A stretch of DNA of 64,000 nt, taken from Coriolopsis trogii. Its lineage: Eukaryota; Basidiomycota; Agaricomycetes; Polyporales; Polyporaceae. Shown here one piece after another: positions 62,344-64,000 of the stretch. The notes beneath the pieces are model-generated. The model did not search any database and was not told the DNA's origin. It was given only the letters and a program-made list of their open reading frames with translations. The stretch is taken from the NCBI GenBank assembly GCA_020543525.1, contig JAHYIO010000033.1:496001-560000 (forward strand), given 5' to 3'. A program made the position numbers and the translations under genes. Position 1 is the stretch's first letter; each line of letters opens with the position of its first letter.

Positions 62344-64000
62344 ATGTTTTTGGCAGCTTGCCAAGAATTCTGCGCGTCCTGTACGCGCAGAACGCACTTC
62401 GTTTCCGCCCTCAAACGCCTCTCTGCTTACTATGCAGCTTCGTTCGGTATCTTCGTTGCGCTTGCCAGTTGGCTTTTGCTATCGAAGGCATGGTTCGCCG
62501 ACTGCTGTCACAATGACCGACAACATGGGGAGCATCGAGTCGGAGAGACGGGTTTGTGGTCTCGATCTTTGCAACTTGAAGACCCCCCGCTGTACTCGAA
62601 TTGGCACTCCTGTCTACTACAGCTACCTCAACATGATTGGCGACAGCATCGTCCTCGGCCCAATGAGAAGTTCTTTTATGTTGCAGGGCACAATCGAGGT
62701 ATGTCCTACCTGTAGAATACGTCTACGGTCTTGGTTCAAACAACTTACTCTTCGTGCCAGGTGCAGGCTGGGGAAATGCGTTGGAAGACCTGATTATGAA
62801 CGCATATCTCACGTACAAAGCTGGAAGATCGTGTGTTCATCATTTCAAGTCATCCCAGTGGGTCACGGCACTTACTGAGATTCAGGTTCGTCTTCGCCAA
62901 CTACAGCTGGAATGACGATGGTTCACAATACTCGGAATATAACGGAAAACGCATCCCTTCTCAAATACCATACACCGCGATGAATAGAGGTCCGTTCTTG
63001 GTTTCCATCGAGGTCACAGTAACTAATAGTATGACCCGGCCCTAGGACCCATTGTCGGCGATCCATACCCGGTGGGAGAGCCCTCGCCAGTCGCCGTTAG
63101 CTGGCAGTACTTCGACATGCTATGTCCGACGAAGTTCACTATTCAGCCAGACGTTGTGCAAGGGAACTCGAACGACGCTGAGCGAATCATCGACTTATGG
63201 ACCGCAGAGCTTAGGGACACACATGAAGAGCCTTGTGCACAGTCTGCACAGGCGTTTGGACAATTGTTCAACTACACGTACGTCTTGTCTGACAAATCAT
63301 CTGGATGTTGTCAGCTCATTCTCCTATCTTGCTCGGCATAGGGTATTCGGAGACAACCAAGCGATACTCAATCTCTGGCCTGCCCTCTCCACCTCCCCAA
63401 TCATCACGCACTTACGCTACTCCCCGCTCGTTGAACTCGCATTTGATATAAATCGCGCTGTCTTTCTGCCATCTTCCCCTACACGGGACTACGTCTCCGA
63501 ACCCTTCCTCTCCTCGCTTCGGACGGACCTCAATGCCGAACGCTACACTCGGATTCCAGGCCTACTGGTCGCCCACGTCCGCCGCGGTGACTTTGCAGAG
63601 TATTGCTACTTCTTCAAGGGTATCTCCATGAAATTTCTCACCTTCAACTCTTTCCCGGGCTTCTTGGACCAATTCGTTCCCCGCAAGGATGATCCAGCAT
63701 ACTTGGAGCACTGCTATCCCTCCATTGAGCATATCGCCATGTTCATAGGTGCAGTGCGCGAAGCATCCGGGGGGAGCATCTCAAGAGGTTGTACATCATG
63801 ACGAACGGGGACAACGAATACGCCACTGAGCTTAAAGACGCATTGCGTCGCGCTGCCCCATGGGAGAGCATCGCTACCAGCCGCGATCTTGTGCGAGACT
63901 GGGAGCAGCGGTACGTGAAGCAGACCGTCGACATGCTCGTAGGGCAGAGAGCCGAGATATTCATTGGCAACGGGGTACGTGTCTCTGCCACAGAGTGTGA
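62344..64000 (+). CDS. O-fucosyltransferase-like type II membrane protein, partial, frameshifted
   Basis: Exons 62344..62698, 62761..62830, 62886..62989, 63046..63277 and 63342..63974; the gene then splices with a GTACGT donor and runs past the window end. An N-terminal signal anchor (YYAASFGIFVALASWLLL) and a lumenal part with NEKFFYVAGHNRGAGWGNAL, FVFANYSW and the donor-binding-like HVRRGDF motif match a basidiomycete family related to GDP-fucose protein O-fucosyltransferases. The likely place is the Golgi or ER lumen. In the last visible exon the frame breaks at a run of six G (63769-63774). Upstream coding ends ...VREASGG, and the family-like sequence YIMTNGDNEYATEL resumes in another frame. 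One extra G would restore continuity, so this is either a sequencing error or a null allele. The acceptor substrate is unknown. Confidence 0.83.

Noticed and set aside
1..64000. CRISPR arrays, bacterial operons or prophage
   Set aside because: No regularly spaced direct repeats; all recognised protein genes are intron-rich nuclear fungal genes.

Overview
The window is nuclear DNA of a filamentous basidiomycete, most likely an agaricomycete. Almost every recognisable gene is cut by many 45-80 bp GT-AG introns. Several products are typical of that group: a DEYTD-type sesquiterpene synthase, a peptidyl-Lys-type M35 metalloprotease, a stand-alone adenylation-domain protein and a fungal ELMO protein. 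The genus cannot be fixed from the sequence; a wood-decay polypore or agaric is an inference.

Layout. Positions 1-6 kb and 9-19.7 kb are GC-rich or mixed sequence in which I can only defend coding-like fragments of unidentified plus-strand genes (2.56-2.90, 4.0-4.94, 9.8-11.02 kb). A Con7-like C2H2 transcription factor lies on the minus strand at 6.29-8.89 kb. A 433-bp non-autonomous DNA transposon with perfect 28-bp terminal inverted repeats sits at 19.70-20.14 kb. A coiled-coil/RING protein follows (21.5-23.0 kb, +), then arp8 of the INO80 chromatin remodeller (24.8-27.9 kb, -), an intron-containing tRNA-Pro(AGG) at 28.13 kb and a 275-bp inverted-repeat element at 28.56 kb. Positions 28.9-33.5 kb look gene-free.

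The next block is a Zn2Cys6 transcription factor (33.6-35.7 kb, +), a low-complexity protein with a PP1-docking-like motif (36.5-38.9 kb, -), and an ELMO-domain protein (40.0-43.0 kb, +) that converges on a secreted M35 metalloprotease (43.3-44.9 kb, -).

From 45.5 to 54.2 kb four genes on the same strand look like a sesquiterpenoid biosynthetic cluster: cytochrome P450, HSL-type alpha/beta hydrolase, class I terpene synthase and HxxxD acyltransferase. The expected logic is cyclisation of farnesyl diphosphate, hydroxylation by the P450, acylation by the acyltransferase and possibly ester trimming by the hydrolase. Beyond a 2.2-kb gap lie a 7-TM protein (56.5-58.0 kb, +), a single-module NRPS-like adenylation protein without carrier domain (59.5-61.9 kb, +) and an O-fucosyltransferase-like type II membrane protein (62.3 kb to past the window end, +) that carries an apparent one-base frameshift. 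Whether these last genes belong to the cluster is inference.

Exon coordinates were derived by eye from splice consensus, phase and protein continuity, without transcript data.
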